In this document: positions 52,903 to 60,462 of the stretch, in pieces
Layout of the letters: each line of letters begins with the position of its first letter
Position numbering within the stretch: the stretch's first letter is position 1
Assembly (NCBI RefSeq): GCF_000741785.1
Contig: NZ_JGZP01000015.1
Span: forward strand, 29,116-93,115
From: Bifidobacterium stellenboschense
GTDB taxonomy: Bacteria > Actinomycetota > Actinomycetes > Actinomycetales > Bifidobacteriaceae
Length of the DNA: 64,000 nt
Direction: 5' to 3'
The notes under the pieces: generated by a model
The model's database searches: none
What the model was told of the DNA's origin: nothing
What the model saw: only the letters and a program-made list of their open reading frames with translations
Made by a program: the position numbers and the translations under genes

Positions 52903-54280
52903 TCCGGCTCCCGAACGGGACGCTCGCGCTCGCCCATAGGAATAACGTGAACGCCGGGAACGCGTACGCCTCGAACTGGAGATACAAGTAGGCGAGCAGC
53001 AGCAGCCAGCACACGGTCCGCCGGCTCCACGCGCGGTGCCGCGTCACGTGCCGGAGCAGCAGCGCGATCGCCGCCGCGAACATCACCAGGCCGAACTCGG
53101 TGACGAACGAGACGTACGCGTTCATCGTGAACGCGTTGCCCGCCAGATTGCCGGTCGGCCCCAACGGGTCGCGCAGTTCCCGGATCTCCTCGGTCATCAT
53201 GCCGCCGTGCGCACGGTACCGGACGAGCGTGTCCGTGAACCCGCGCCGCATCGTCTCGCCCACATTGCCCGCGCCGAATCCGAACGCCATATGCAGTGGA
53301 TCGTGCAGCCATGCCTCGACCGGCGCGAGCGAGCGGAAGAGCCGCGCCGACATCGACGCGTCGCCCGAGAACAGCCCCCGCGACGCCAACGCGCGCAACC
53401 GCGGCTGCGTGAGGAACGCGACGGCCGACGCCCCGACGCCCAGCAGCATCACGGCGATCGCCGCGCACCGCAGACGCACGTCGCGCCAGACCGTACGCCA
53501 CGGCACGTCGGCCACGATCCACAGGACCGCCGCCACCGCCGTATCCAACAGGATGCGCACGCCGGCGCCCATCGCGAGCGAGCCGGCCGCGAACACGCCG
53601 ATCAGCACCGGCAGCCGCCGGTCACGCGACATCCAATACAAGGGCAGCAGCACGCCGAACAGATGCATGCCGATATAACTCGGTTCGGCGAACAGGAACT
53701 GCGGGCGCGAAACAAGATACTGCCGCAGGAACAAGCCCAGCAGGCGATTGCGCACATCGTTCATGGACCCCGTGCCGAGAACGTGACCCGGTTCGATCGC
53801 CCACGTGAACACGCCGAACAGGAACGCCGCCGCATACGCGCACACCACCACCGTCACCGCCGTGCGCAGCCGCAGACGCTTGCACCCCCAGACGACGGCG
53901 CACGAGGCGAGCGTGGCGCAGGCGAATCCCACGGCCATCAGCGTGCGCGGCGCATACGTCACGTCGAAACCGACCGTCAGCCAGCCGAACACGCTCACCG
54001 CAAGCAGGCCGACGACGAACGGCAGCACATGGGGGAACACCGGTCGCGCACGGCGCGACGGCGCGAACAGCACCGGCAGCCATCGCGCGTTGCACAGCGC
54101 GTACAACGCGAAGAACACGGGGGAGATCGGCGAATAATAGGGCATCTGCACACCGAACACGGTGCCGTCGACGGGCAGCGTGACCAACGCCGCATAGAAC
54201 AGCAGATCCGTGGGGTCGCGCAACGGTCTCGCATCGGCGGTCGCAACCGCCGTGACGTGACGGTCGTCGGCGCCGCTCAT
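52862..54280 (-). CDS. O-antigen polymerase/ligase-like membrane protein
   Basis: 472 aa with about eleven helices. The segments FAEPSYIGMHLFGVLLPL, FGAGNVGETMRR and MNAYVSFVTEFGLVMF in the C-terminal half are typical of Wzy/WaaL-type proteins, in which a large extracytoplasmic loop is catalytic. It may be a second polymerase of the EPS pathway. Its start overlaps the end of the LMW phosphatase gene by four bases (ATGA), so they are translated together. It is high-GC, unlike the adjoining ATPase gene. Confidence 0.78.
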   Translation of the reverse strand: MSGADDRHVTAVATADARPLRDPTDLLFYAALVTLPVDGTVFGVQMPYYSPISPVFFALYALCNARWLPVLFAPSRRARPVFPHVLPFVVGLLAVSVFGWLTVGFDVTYAPRTLMAVGFACATLASCAVVWGCKRLRLRTAVTVVVCAYAAAFLFGVFTWAIEPGHVLGTGSMNDVRNRLLGLFLRQYLVSRPQFLFAEPSYIGMHLFGVLLPLYWMSRDRRLPVLIGVFAAGSLAMGAGVRILLDTAVAAVLWIVADVPWRTVWRDVRLRCAAIAVMLLGVGASAVAFLTQPRLRALASRGLFSGDASMSARLFRSLAPVEAWLHDPLHMAFGFGAGNVGETMRRGFTDTLVRYRAHGGMMTEEIRELRDPLGPTGNLAGNAFTMNAYVSFVTEFGLVMFAAAIALLLRHVTRHRAWSRRTVCWLLLLAYLYLQFEAYAFPAFTLFLWASASVPFGSRTNEAGTISKRVSA

Positions 54281-54858
54281 GCGACCGATCCGGCCAGAGC
54301 GTCGGCGATCACGTCGACGTGCGCGGCGATCTCGTCCGCCACCTGCGCGTAGACGGCGTCATCGCGGCGATGCGGATCGCGGATGTCGTGCGGGCGGGGC
54401 AGGAGCGGGCGTTTGAACGGCGCGGCGAGCAGCACCGCCTGCAGACGCTCGTCGGGAGAGACCGACGGGCCGGACGGCACGTCGCCGTCCGCCATGCACG
54501 CCGCGCACAGGTTCGCGAAATCGTCCATCAGATAGGTTCTGCGGGCGGCGGCGGGTGCATACCCCAACAGTTCGTCGCTCTGCGCCTCGGTGAACACGAT
54601 CGTCAGATCGGCACCCGTGGCGAGCTCCGGGGAGAACGGCGTGGAGGCGTGCGCCTTGCCGTCGATGCCGCGGGAGGCGAGGAAGCTGATGTAATGGTCG
54701 TCCATCGCGTAGCCGTCGAGACGGAGCAGACCACAGCTGGACACGGTCACGCCGCCGTTCGCGGCCGTGACGCCGCGCGCGTGCAGCGCCGCGCGCAGCA
54801 GATACTCGGACAGGGCGGAACGGCAGACGTTGCCGTCGCATACGAACAGGATGTGCAT
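54277..54858 (-). CDS. Low-molecular-weight protein tyrosine phosphatase
   Basis: 193 aa. The active-site loop CDGNVCRS (Cys7, Arg13) at the N-terminus is the C-X5-R signature. The general-acid aspartate lies in DIRDPHRRDD (about 155-164). It is a cytoplasmic phosphatase likely to dephosphorylate the BY-kinase at 32567 and so regulate polymer length (Wzb role). AAAGGAA precedes its start. It marks the right end of the EPS region and is coupled to the polymerase-like gene. Confidence 0.9.
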   Translation of the reverse strand: MHILFVCDGNVCRSALSEYLLRAALHARGVTAANGGVTVSSCGLLRLDGYAMDDHYISFLASRGIDGKAHASTPFSPELATGADLTIVFTEAQSDELLGYAPAAARRTYLMDDFANLCAACMADGDVPSGPSVSPDERLQAVLLAAPFKRPLLPRPHDIRDPHRRDDAVYAQVADEIAAHVDVIADALAGSVA

Positions 54859-54901
54859 GGGGTTCCTTTCGGCGGAACGGAGGGATGGGACGAATACGGA
54901 A

Positions 54902-54928
54902 AAGGGATTCCGCTGGGCGGAATCCCTT
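54902..54928. terminator. Terminator hairpin
   Basis: The 12-bp stem AAGGGATTCCGC with GCGGAATCCCTT encloses loop TGG. Read on the minus strand it ends in a T-run (CCCTTTTCC) and lies 38 bases after the stop of the 54967 gene, so it probably terminates that gene. Confidence 0.8.
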
Positions 54929-54966
54929 GAAGGTCTCAGCCGGAAGACGGCCGAAACGTGACGGCG

Positions 54967-55575
54967 TCAGCGGCGGCTGGAGCCGGTCGAACGCACCGCG
55001 AACAGGGCGATGGCGGCGGCGGCGAGCAGCATCACGGCGATGGCGTACGGCATCATCGCGGCACCGGTCTTCGCGACCGCGTTGCCGGCGGTGGAGGAGC
55101 CTTCGCCGACGACCGGGACCTTGTAGGTCAGGTAGTCGGAGCCGTCGGCGGTCACGACGTACTTGTCGGCGAGACCCTGCACCTGGGAGGCGTCGACCTT
55201 GTCCTTGGTGAGGAACACCTGCATCTTGACGGTGCCGCCGGACTCGCGCATGGCCTTGGTGAGAGTCAGGCCCAGCTTGAACTGGCCCTTGTCGGTCTGG
55301 CCCACGTACTTGACGGTGTTGATGTTGGCTGCGAACTGCACGTTCGAGACCTGGGCGTTGTCGTAGCCGGCGTACACGTAGGTGTAGCCGTGGGCGACGG
55401 CCTCGTCGGCCGAGATCGGGACGGACAGCACGCCGGTGGTCGGGTTGTACGAGACGCCGCTGGTGATGATGGTCGGCGCGTAGCTGGCGTCGGCGGCCAT
55501 GGCGGTGTTCGCGGCGAAACCGAAGCCGAACACGGCGGCGATGGTGGCCAGGATGGCCATGATCTTCTTCTTCAT
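54967..55575 (-). CDS. Secreted cell-surface protein with atypical sorting signal
   Basis: 202 aa from the ATG at 55575 (AGGAGG upstream; a longer start at 55608 is unlikely). A signal peptide (about 1-32, ending TAMAA) is followed by a small domain of beta-like segments (SYAPTIITSGVSYNPTTGVL). The C-terminus has the order of a sortase signal: VAKTGA, a hydrophobic stretch, then RSTGSSRR. VAKTG is not LPxTG but resembles the LAxTG motif recognised by class E sortases. The function of the domain is unknown. A strong ribosome site and its own terminator suggest good expression. Confidence 0.75.
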   Translation of the reverse strand: MKKKIMAILATIAAVFGFGFAANTAMAADASYAPTIITSGVSYNPTTGVLSVPISADEAVAHGYTYVYAGYDNAQVSNVQFAANINTVKYVGQTDKGQFKLGLTLTKAMRESGGTVKMQVFLTKDKVDASQVQGLADKYVVTADGSDYLTYKVPVVGEGSSTAGNAVAKTGAAMMPYAIAVMLLAAAAIALFAVRSTGSSRR

Positions 55576-55745
55576 CTGTTCTACCTCCTGAATGAAAACC
55601 TTGCGCAAGGCCGTGACCTGGGAATCCGGAGCGGATTCGGACGCCTGCCGGCATCCCGGTCATCGTCCCCTCCTTGCGTTCGGCACCCACTGTACACCGG
55701 TCCGGAAACGCCCGAACCGGTGGAAGCGCGCCCGTTCGCGCGGCA

Positions 55746-55763
55746 TGTGACATCGCGGTCACA
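55746..55763. promoter_or_regulatory. TGTGAC-N6-GTCACA palindrome
   Basis: TGTGAC (55746-55751) and GTCACA (55758-55763) form a perfect inverted repeat around ATCGCG. A third box TGTGAC follows at 55767. This resembles a CRP/FNR-family operator, but the spacer is longer than in the classical site. It lies in the 338-base gap upstream of the 54967 gene (55576-55913), in which no gene is supported. Confidence 0.4.
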
Positions 55764-55913
55764 TCGTGTGACAACGTTTGCTCATGGCGTTTGGGGGAAC
55801 AATGTGAAGAATCGACGGAATCGCAACGATTACGCGGCATCAGCGCCGTTAACGCGGAATTCACGCGGCGCGACACGCCGAAACGGCCGCGGCAGGCCCA
55901 TTTGCGGTGCGCG

Positions 55914-56114
55914 TCAGTCCTCGTCGTCGAAACTGAACAGCTCCTCCACGGTGACGCCGAACACCTTCGCGAGATCCATCGCCAGACGCAGCGACGGACA
56001 ATACTGGCCCTGCTCGAGCCGTCCGATCGTCTCACGGCGCACGTTCACCAGATCGGCGAGTTCCGACTGCTTCATGCCGCGTTCCAGACGGCGCAGGCGC
56101 AGACTAGTCCTCAT
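55914..56114 (-). CDS. XRE-family transcriptional regulator
   Basis: 66 aa from the ATG at 56114; a longer in-frame start at 56162 lies inside the upstream gene. It is a single helix-turn-helix domain of the Cro/CI type (LERGMKQSELADLVNVRRETIGRLEQG). It lacks a ligand domain, like small regulators paired with a membrane gene. It overlaps the membrane-protein gene by 11 bases and likely controls that operon. Confidence 0.88.
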   Translation of the reverse strand: MRTSLRLRRLERGMKQSELADLVNVRRETIGRLEQGQYCPSLRLAMDLAKVFGVTVEELFSFDDED

Positions 56115-56526
56115 CGCCGTCTCCCGGAGCCTCGCCACGTTCCAACCACAGGTAGCGCGCATCGGCGCACGCCAACGCGAACATGGCGAGCGCGGGCAGC
56201 ACCATCGGCGGCATGACGAATGAACGACCCGTGGCCAGCGAGGCCAGCATGCCCACGAATCCGGCCACGCAGGCGACCGCCACGAACGAGAGCAGCGCGA
56301 ACCGGGCGGCCTGCAGCTGGTGCTGGTCGGACAGTTCGTCCGTGCGTGGCCGCTCCCGACGGAGCATGCGGATCACGCGGGTCTCGCCCGCCACCCAGAT
56401 CAGCGCCACGATGGTCGTGACGATCAGGGCGGACAGGTCGTCGTCGCGGACGGCCTGCATCGCGCATGCGACGCCGCCGATCACCTCGACCGCCATGCGG
56501 AAGGCGACATACCGGTTGAACGTCAT
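56104..56526 (-). CDS. Small membrane protein paired with XRE regulator
   Basis: This 140-aa protein has about four hydrophobic segments with a basic loop (RMLRRERPRTDELS, about residues 52-65). The family is not recognised. The order membrane protein then XRE regulator, with overlapping frames, is a common two-gene unit. Its start overlaps the stop of the upstream 56523 gene by four bases, so three genes form an operon. Confidence 0.75.
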   Translation of the reverse strand: MTFNRYVAFRMAVEVIGGVACAMQAVRDDDLSALIVTTIVALIWVAGETRVIRMLRRERPRTDELSDQHQLQAARFALLSFVAVACVAGFVGMLASLATGRSFVMPPMVLPALAMFALACADARYLWLERGEAPGDGDED

Positions 56527-57980
56527 TGGTTCCCTCCCGTGGTGCCGCCGGTGCTGCCGGTGCCGTCCGTGCCGCCGGAGGTGTTTCCGCTCCCGGCGCC
56601 CGTGCCGCCGGTCGCGCCCGAACCGGGCGTGGTCGTGTCGCCGGAGCCGCCCGTCTGCTGGCCGCCCGTCGTTCCGGTCTGGCCGCCGGTGTCCGACGTG
56701 CCGTCGCCGGTGCCGTAGCCGCCGTACCCGTAGCCGCCGTACCCATAGGTTCCGTTGTCGTAGCCGTTGCCGTAACCGTAGTAGCCGTAGCCGCCGTACC
56801 CGTAGCTACCGGTGGTGCCATCGCCGTTGCCGTTGCCGTCATAGCCGTATCCGGATTCGTCGGATCCGCTCTGGGTGTCGGTCTCCGACTGGTCCTCCTG
56901 CGCGGACTGCGCGGCCGCATCCGTCTGCGTCTTCTTCGCCTGGCTGTCGGTCACGGCCTTCGTGGCCGATTCGAGCGTCTTCGTGGAGGAGGTGAGCGTG
57001 CTCGCGACCTTCGCGTTCTGCTTGGCGCGCGCGTCGAGTTCGGCGGCGGTGAGCGTCGTCGAACACGCCTGCGTCGCATCGGATGTCTGCGTCGTGTCCG
57101 ACGTCTGCGTCGCGTCGATCGCGTCGGACAGCTTCGCGAGCGTCGACGAGTCGGCGAGCTGGTCGGCGGTGATGTTTCGCGCGGACTTCGCCTTCTTCAG
57201 CGCGGCGGCCAGTGCGTCGTCCGCCTTGTCCGCGTCGTGCGCGGCGGTCTCGCACGAGTCGAGCGCGGCGTTGAACCGCGCCTCGTTGCCGGTGCGCTGG
57301 ATGTAGCTGAACGCGGTGACGCCCGCCACGGCGGCGATCACCGCGATCGCGCCGAGCCCGATCAGGAACTTCTTGCGCGGCGAGACCTCCGGCTGCGCGG
57401 CGGCGGTCGCGGCATCCGCGCTGCCGCGACCGCCGCCGTCGGTTTCGTCGGTTCCGTCGGTGCCGTCGGTTCCGACGTCCGGTTCGCCGTCGTCGGTGCC
57501 TTCGATGATGCCGCGCAGGCCGGCGCTTTCGCGCGGAGCGGCGTCCGCGACCGCGCCGAGCGTGCCGGGGATGGCGCCGGGGGCGATGACCGTGGTCTCC
57601 TCGGATTCGAGCGCCTGCTTGGCCACTTCGGCGCTCGAACCGGTGCCAATCGGCGGCAGGATCGTCGTCTCGGACGTGGCCGTCGCCTGCGGCGCGGGCA
57701 CGGCTGGCACGTCCGTCAGGTCGTCGAGCTGCGCGTCGGGTTGCGCCGCGGCGGGGACGTGCGGGAACGACAATGATGCGTCGTCGTGATCGTTTCGGGC
57801 GGACTCGTCGATCGACGGGAACGTGAGTTCGGGGATGTCCCAATCGCCGTCATTCTTCGGATCGAGCAGCGATCCTACGGACGAATCGCCGAAATTCGGC
57901 ACGTCCGCGTCGCGGCCGTCGTGTCCGTTCGTGTCGTTCGCCGTGTCTCCTACCTTGTTCTTGTCGCCCATGCGCGCCAT
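56523..57980 (-). CDS. Single-pass protein with coiled region and Tyr/Gly-rich tail
   Basis: This 485-aa protein begins with a long acidic, unstructured cytoplasmic region (1-200, rich in Asp, Ala and Pro), then one helix (about 206-226, KFLIGLGAIAVIAAVAGVTAFSY). An alanine/lysine helical region (about 232-345) is followed by an extracellular low-complexity tail with YGYGGYG repeats (about 375-425) and Gly/Thr repeats to the end. I do not recognise the family. The tail resembles adhesive or wall-spanning segments. ATGs at 57980 and 57971 are both possible; GAGAGG is upstream. It is the first gene of the operon with the XRE pair. Confidence 0.8.
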   Translation of the reverse strand: MARMGDKNKVGDTANDTNGHDGRDADVPNFGDSSVGSLLDPKNDGDWDIPELTFPSIDESARNDHDDASLSFPHVPAAAQPDAQLDDLTDVPAVPAPQATATSETTILPPIGTGSSAEVAKQALESEETTVIAPGAIPGTLGAVADAAPRESAGLRGIIEGTDDGEPDVGTDGTDGTDETDGGGRGSADAATAAAQPEVSPRKKFLIGLGAIAVIAAVAGVTAFSYIQRTGNEARFNAALDSCETAAHDADKADDALAAALKKAKSARNITADQLADSSTLAKLSDAIDATQTSDTTQTSDATQACSTTLTAAELDARAKQNAKVASTLTSSTKTLESATKAVTDSQAKKTQTDAAAQSAQEDQSETDTQSGSDESGYGYDGNGNGDGTTGSYGYGGYGYYGYGNGYDNGTYGYGGYGYGGYGTGDGTSDTGGQTGTTGGQQTGGSGDTTTPGSGATGGTGAGSGNTSGGTDGTGSTGGTTGGNQ

Positions 57981-58065
57981 GTTCCTCTCAACCCCTTGCT
58001 TGACTGTGTAGGCGCCGTGTTCGCAAGCGCCGCGTACACCCCGTATCGCTGCCCCATATCATAGC

Positions 58066-58105
58066 GTGACGGGTGACTCCCCGTATATGGGGAACCACCC
58101 GTCAC
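58066..58105. terminator. Hairpin between divergent regions (GTGACGGGTG)
   Basis: Outer arms GTGACGGGTG and CACCCGTCAC enclose an inner CCCC-GTATAT-GGGG hairpin. It lies between the 57980 gene start and the trxA terminator hairpin at 58115. It may end trxA transcripts on the minus strand. Confidence 0.55.
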
Positions 58106-58114
58106 CACGTCGGT

Positions 58115-58176
58115 CGTCTACGCGCGATTTTCGTGCGCGACACGCGCGTGGAGCGCACGAAAATCGCGCGTAGACG
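58115..58176. terminator. 24-bp perfect stem-loop downstream of trxA
   Basis: Two exact 24-base complementary arms (58115-58138 and 58153-58176) with a 14-base loop follow the trxA stop at 58182 by only a few bases. The stem contains an ATTTT/AAAAT core flanked by GC, so the RNA hairpin is very stable. It is probably the trxA terminator, but the length is unusual. Confidence 0.75.
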
Positions 58177-58181
58177 CGGCG

Positions 58182-58544
58182 TCACGCCTGGGCGGATTCG
58201 GCCTTCGCGGCCGCCACGTCCAGCTTCTTCGCCTGGTCGATCAGATCGTCCAGATCCTCGGCGCGCAGGGCGCCCGCCTGCTGGAACACGACCGTGCCGT
58301 CCTTGACGATCATCAGCGTCGGCACCGCCTGGATGCCCGCGGCGGCCGCCAGATCCTGGTTCTGGTCGATGTCGACCTTCGCGAACACGATGCCCTTGTT
58401 CTCCGGCTTGTCGCTCGCCTCCTCGTAGATCGGACCGAACGCGCGGCACGGGCCGCACCACGTCGCCCAGAAATCGACGAACACGATCTCGTTGCCGGTG
58501 ATGGTCTTCTCGAACTCGGCCGAAGTGATCTGCGTGGTGGCCAT
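58182..58544 (-). CDS. trxA: Thioredoxin
   Basis: 120 aa with the redox motif WCGPC (about residues 29-33), the preceding VFVDFWATW, the cis-proline in VPTLMI and a complete thioredoxin fold. It reduces protein disulfides in the cytoplasm. A short Ala/Lys-rich C-terminal extension (AAAKAESAQA) is typical of actinobacterial forms. It is transcribed alone; two hairpins follow it. Confidence 0.95.
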   Translation of the reverse strand: MATTQITSAEFEKTITGNEIVFVDFWATWCGPCRAFGPIYEEASDKPENKGIVFAKVDIDQNQDLAAAAGIQAVPTLMIVKDGTVVFQQAGALRAEDLDDLIDQAKKLDVAAAKAESAQA

Positions 58545-58650
58545 GGGGACTCCTTCTTATAAGCGTCTGGTTACGCGTCTGCGTCGGTATCCAGTAAACC
58601 GTCACGGGGGAACAAGGGGAAGGGAATTGGGCTGAGGGCTGAGGGGATGG

Positions 58651-58697
58651 ACCACCCTCAGCCCGGCGGTGCCGGACAGCTCCCGCCGGCGGGAGCG
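58651..58697 (+). repeat. Dispersed double-hairpin repeat, copy R2
   Basis: This copy begins ACCACCCTCAGCCCGG and ends GCTCCCGCCGGCGGGAGC. The layout is as in R1 at 27511. It is intergenic, upstream of the DUF4916 gene. Confidence 0.75.
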
Positions 58698-58778
58698 GGT
58701 TTCAGGTTCGGCGGGAGCGGGAGGGCGAATATGGGCATGAGGGGGCGCATGTCAGTTCGACGCGTGATAATGGGGTGC

Positions 58779-59405
58779 ATGCCAGTGATGAATGATGAGG
58801 TGCCGGACGAGGGTGACTTCGACGCCGACCGTCCGCGCGGTGAATTCGACCACGTCACCCCGGAGGATTTCATCCGCGGTTCCGGCCACGGCAATCCCCC
58901 CGGATGGCTCGACCCCGCGGACATCAACCGCGCCCGCAGCCAGATGCCCATCGCATACGTGGAGATCGTGCCCGTGCGCACCGACGAGTTCGGCCGCGTC
59001 GCGCAGGTCGGCTCATTGCTGCGCGTCACCGACGACGGGTCGGTCGAACGCGCGCTGATCTCCGGCCGCGTACTCTTCCACGAGACGCTGCGCGAGGCCA
59101 TCGCCCGCAACGTCGCCAAGGACCTCGGCGACATCGCGCTGCCCATGCTGCCCGTCAACCTGCAGCCGTTCACCGTCGCCGAATTCTTCCCGACGCCCGG
59201 ATTGAGCGAATACTACGACCCGCGCCAGCACGCGATCGCGCTGTGCTACGTGGTGCCGATCGCCGGCGACTGCCACCCGCAGGACGAGACGCTCGACGTG
59301 GAATGGGTGGACCCGCACTCGGACATGCTCGCCACGTTCCTCGACCAGATGGCCAACGGGCACGACCGGATCGTGCGCAAGGCGCTCGAATACTGCGGCG
59401 CGTGA
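58779..59405 (+). CDS. DUF4916 (NUDIX-hydrolase-like) protein
   Basis: About 208 aa. It is a soluble protein with GNPPGWLDPADINRAR, AYVEIVPVRTDEFGRV and AIALCYVVPIAGDC, the features of DUF4916, a NUDIX-superfamily relative. It has no full Nudix box, so catalysis is doubtful. Starts at 58770, 58779 and 58788 are all ATG; none has a good ribosome site. A GATAAT box just upstream suggests a leaderless start near 58779. The end abuts repeat R3. Confidence 0.78.
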   Translation: MPVMNDEVPDEGDFDADRPRGEFDHVTPEDFIRGSGHGNPPGWLDPADINRARSQMPIAYVEIVPVRTDEFGRVAQVGSLLRVTDDGSVERALISGRVLFHETLREAIARNVAKDLGDIALPMLPVNLQPFTVAEFFPTPGLSEYYDPRQHAIALCYVVPIAGDCHPQDETLDVEWVDPHSDMLATFLDQMANGHDRIVRKALEYCGA

Positions 59406-59562
59406 CCACCCTCAGTCCGGCTTTGCCGGACAGCTCCCGCCGGCGGGAGCGGTGTGGGGTGACTGTTGTGACCACCCTCAGTCCGGCTTCGCCGGACAGC
59501 TCCCGCCAGCGGGAGCGAGATGGGGGATGGGTTTCGCGGACGGCTCACGCCGGCGGGAGCGG
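59405..59562 (+). repeat. Tandem cluster of three dispersed hairpin repeats (R3-R5)
   Basis: R3 (59405-59451) and R4 (59471-59517) are near-identical full copies of the ACCACCCTCAGTC element. A partial degenerate R5 (59533-59562) keeps only the second hairpin. R3 begins on the last base of the DUF4916 stop codon. Such clusters suggest serial insertion or replication slippage. Confidence 0.78.
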
Positions 59563-59617
59563 GGAAGGGGATGCGCTTGTGGCGCATGCTGTTGCCACAG
59601 AGAAAGGATGTAATGGT

Positions 59618-60462
59618 ATGACGTTTGCAATTCATAACCGCGTGCTGCGCGACGGGGAAGGGACCCCGCTCGTGCTCGTCAACGCGTATCCGGTCGACGG
59701 GCGCATGTGGGAGACGTGCGCCGCCCGCATCGCCGCGCTCGCCGACGAGGCCGGACTGCCCGCCTTCCCGATCTGGGCGCCGACATGCCCGGCTCCGGCG
59801 AATCGCCCGCGCCGGGCGACAAGGCGTCCGGCCGCCGCGCCGCCAACGGCTCCTACCCGGACGCGCTCGACCGCATGGCCGAATCCTACGTGGACCTGCT
59901 CTACCGGAACGGCTACGAGAAGGCCGTGTGGGCGGGCCTGTCGATGGGCGGCTACCTCGTCACCGACCTGTACCGCCTCCACCCGGAGACCGTGGCCGGC
60001 GTCGCCCTGTGCGACACGATGGCCTCCTCGGACGGCGTCGGCGGCGAACCGCGTCTCGAAACCTCCGACGCGTGCGAGCGCACCGGCTCCGTCGAGCCGG
60101 TCATGCATTTCGCCCAGCCCGCCGACGGCGACTCCACGATCAAGAAGACCCCGGAGTTCATCGAGACGATGACCGCGTGGATCCGCGACCAGAACCCCGC
60201 CGGACTCGCCTGGCGCCAGCGCATGACCTACGGCCGTCCCGAACTCGCCGGCGTGCCGGAGACGATGGACGTGCCGGTCGCCGTCGTCTCCGGCGAACTC
60301 GACCCCACGTCGAATCCGAGCGTGATGCGCCCGCTCGCCGAACGCATCGGCGCGAACGCCACGTTCACCGCGATCGCCGACTGCGGTCATTTCAGCGCCG
60401 TCGAACACCCCGACGTGGTGGCCGCCGCGCTCGTCGATCTGGTGAAGCGGGTGGTCGCATGA
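59618..60462 (+). pseudogene. Alpha/beta hydrolase disrupted by one frameshift
   Basis: The reading begins FAIHNRVLRDGEGTPLVLVN with AAAGGA upstream. It leaves frame after FPIWAP at about 59782, where GCGCCGACATG should read GCGCCGGACATG. The continuation, DMPGSGESPAPGD to the end, is in the next frame. Nucleophile serine (GLSMGGY), aspartate (GELDPTSN) and histidine (CGHFSAVEHP) are all present. One lost G can explain the break. It may be a real mutation or a sequencing error. Its end overlaps the nudC start. Confidence 0.8.
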
